Origin: Flectobacillus sp.
GTDB lineage: Bacteria > Bacteroidota > Bacteroidia > Cytophagales > Spirosomataceae
Length of the DNA: 13,509 nt
Direction: 5' to 3'
Assembly (NCBI GenBank): GCA_029865665.1
Contig: JARXAV010000196.1
Coordinates: 1-13,509 of the forward strand
Notes under the pieces: generated by a model
Seen by the model: the letters and a program-made list of their open reading frames with translations, nothing else
Told to the model about the DNA's origin: nothing
Database searches by the model: none
Shown here: positions 12,545 through 13,509 of the stretch, piece after piece
How the letters are laid out: every line of letters starts with the position of its first letter
How positions within the stretch are numbered: the first letter of the stretch is position 1
Program-made: the position numbers and the translations under genes

Positions 12545-13509
12545 ATGAAATCATTTTACTTTTTAGTTGCCATTCTTTTTTGTTTTCAAGTCAATGCACA
12601 AGATGCCGTTGAATACAAAACTCCTCCAACTGCTATTCTTAATTTGGCAAATGCTAAGCCTTCACCCAGTGTAAGTATCAATGAAAAAGGCGATTTTATG
12701 CTTATCATTGAACGTAGTGCCATGCCTACGGTGGAAGAATTAGCTCAACCCGAATTACGCATTGCAGGTTTAAGAATTAATCCAAACAACTTTGCTCCGA
12801 GCCGTTCTACTTATGGAATTGGATTGTCTTTGAAAGAAATCAAGACAAGAAAGGATTTCCTAATTATGGGTTTACCTGCCAATTTAAGAGCAGGAAATTT
12901 TCAATGGAGTCCAAACGATGACAAAATTGCTTTTACCCAAACCAATAATGACGGCGTAGATTTGTACATCATTGACCTAAAAACAAAAAAAGCTACCAAA
13001 GCGAATAAGACGCCCTTAAACGTAGTTATCAATGAAATTAGTTGGACAGATAACAACACAGTTCTTTATAATGCGATTCTAAAACCTGCGAGTGATGCTC
13101 CTAAAAAGCCTTTAGCTCCCAAAGGGCCAGTTGTTCAACAAAACTTAGGAAAAGTAGCTGCCAGCCCGACGTATCAAGATTTAATCAAATCGCCTTACGA
13201 CGAGCAATTATTTGAATTTTATACAACCACCCAATTAGTTAAAAATACTAACGGCGTAGAAACTAAAATTGGGATACCACAGATTTACGGAGATGTGACG
13301 CTATCGCCTGATAAAAAGTATTTTTTGGTAGAGAGAATTGATAAACCATACAGTTATTTAGTAACAGTCAACGGATTTAACTCAACTATTTTAGTAACCG
13401 ATGTAGATGGTAAATTGGTTAAAACGATTGCGAAATTACCAAGTAATGAATTAGCACCAACGGGTTACGATAACGTTCTGAACGCCCCAAGAGGACATAA
13501 TTGGGTGAA
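12545..13509 (+). CDS. Secreted S9-family (glutamyl endopeptidase-like) peptidase, N-terminal part (partial)
   Basis: The frame is open for 321 codons from the ATG at 12545 to the right edge, so the C-terminus is missing. Residues 1-18 are a signal peptide (MKSFYF to VNA) with Gln19 as the likely first mature residue, so it is exported. The segment SPSVSINEKGDFMLIIERSAMPTVEELAQPELRIAGLRINP (40-80), followed by SRSTYGIGLSLKEI, resembles the start of the chloroplast/cyanobacterial glutamyl endopeptidases of family S9D. Repeats such as FQWSPNDDKIAFTQTNNDGVDLYIIDLKTK and VTLSPDKKYFLVERID are blades of the N-terminal beta-propeller. The alpha/beta-hydrolase domain with the Ser-Asp-His triad would lie beyond the window, so activity cannot be checked. 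A Pro/Lys-rich stretch (PASDAPKKPLAPKGP) interrupts the propeller. It probably digests peptides in the periplasm. Confidence 0.85.
   Translation, partial: MKSFYFLVAILFCFQVNAQDAVEYKTPPTAILNLANAKPSPSVSINEKGDFMLIIERSAMPTVEELAQPELRIAGLRINPNNFAPSRSTYGIGLSLKEIKTRKDFLIMGLPANLRAGNFQWSPNDDKIAFTQTNNDGVDLYIIDLKTKKATKANKTPLNVVINEISWTDNNTVLYNAILKPASDAPKKPLAPKGPVVQQNLGKVAASPTYQDLIKSPYDEQLFEFYTTTQLVKNTNGVETKIGIPQIYGDVTLSPDKKYFLVERIDKPYSYLVTVNGFNSTILVTDVDGKLVKTIAKLPSNELAPTGYDNVLNAPRGHNWV

Overview
The window looks like chromosomal DNA from a member of the Bacteroidota, most likely a Cytophagales-type bacterium. The evidence is: AT-rich DNA; -7 boxes of the type TAnnTTTG, best case TTTG-N19-TATCTTTG at 8585-8615; lipoproteins with LSSC and LTGC lipoboxes; almost no Shine-Dalgarno sequences; a DUF6252-like lipoprotein; and a siroheme reductase with an added helical tail. 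The genus cannot be fixed from this sequence. I see no mobile element, phage gene, CRISPR array, rRNA or tRNA.

Layout. 1-753 (-) is the N-terminal part of a secreted glucose/sorbosone-dehydrogenase-type beta-propeller that runs off the left edge. It is divergent from a plus-strand series: a DUF6252-like lipoprotein, a gamma-class carbonic anhydrase and a RecQ-family helicase. A bidirectional terminator inside the end of recQ separates this series from a minus-strand siroheme/sulfur module: uroporphyrinogen-III C-methyltransferase (cobA), which makes the siroheme precursor, and a 700-residue ferredoxin-type sulfite/nitrite reductase, which uses siroheme. The roughly 700-base gap upstream of the reductase has no gene but is rich in inverted repeats and putative promoter elements. 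To its right on the plus strand come a coiled-coil lipoprotein with a very strong terminator, an ECF sigma factor overlapped by an 80-residue acidic protein (possible mini anti-sigma or modulator), an nth-pnuC-DUF3471-like overlapping operon, gpsA, and the first 321 residues of a secreted S9 (glutamyl-endopeptidase-like) peptidase that runs off the right edge.

How the genes fit together. The clearest functional unit is cobA with the reductase: one makes the cofactor precursor, the other uses it. A hairpin with a U-tract lies directly in front of cobA, and a 12-bp inverted repeat sits just upstream of the putative reductase promoter, so both may be controlled. The second unit is the ECF sigma factor with its overlapping small protein, expressed from a near-perfect Bacteroidota promoter with a leader of about 100 nt that carries a two-codon mini-ORF with a strong Shine-Dalgarno. 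Most other genes are housekeeping (DNA repair, NAD precursor uptake, glycerolipid synthesis). Nothing here is a plainly new large system. The most original leads are the ECF/small-protein pair and the regulatory DNA of the siroheme module.
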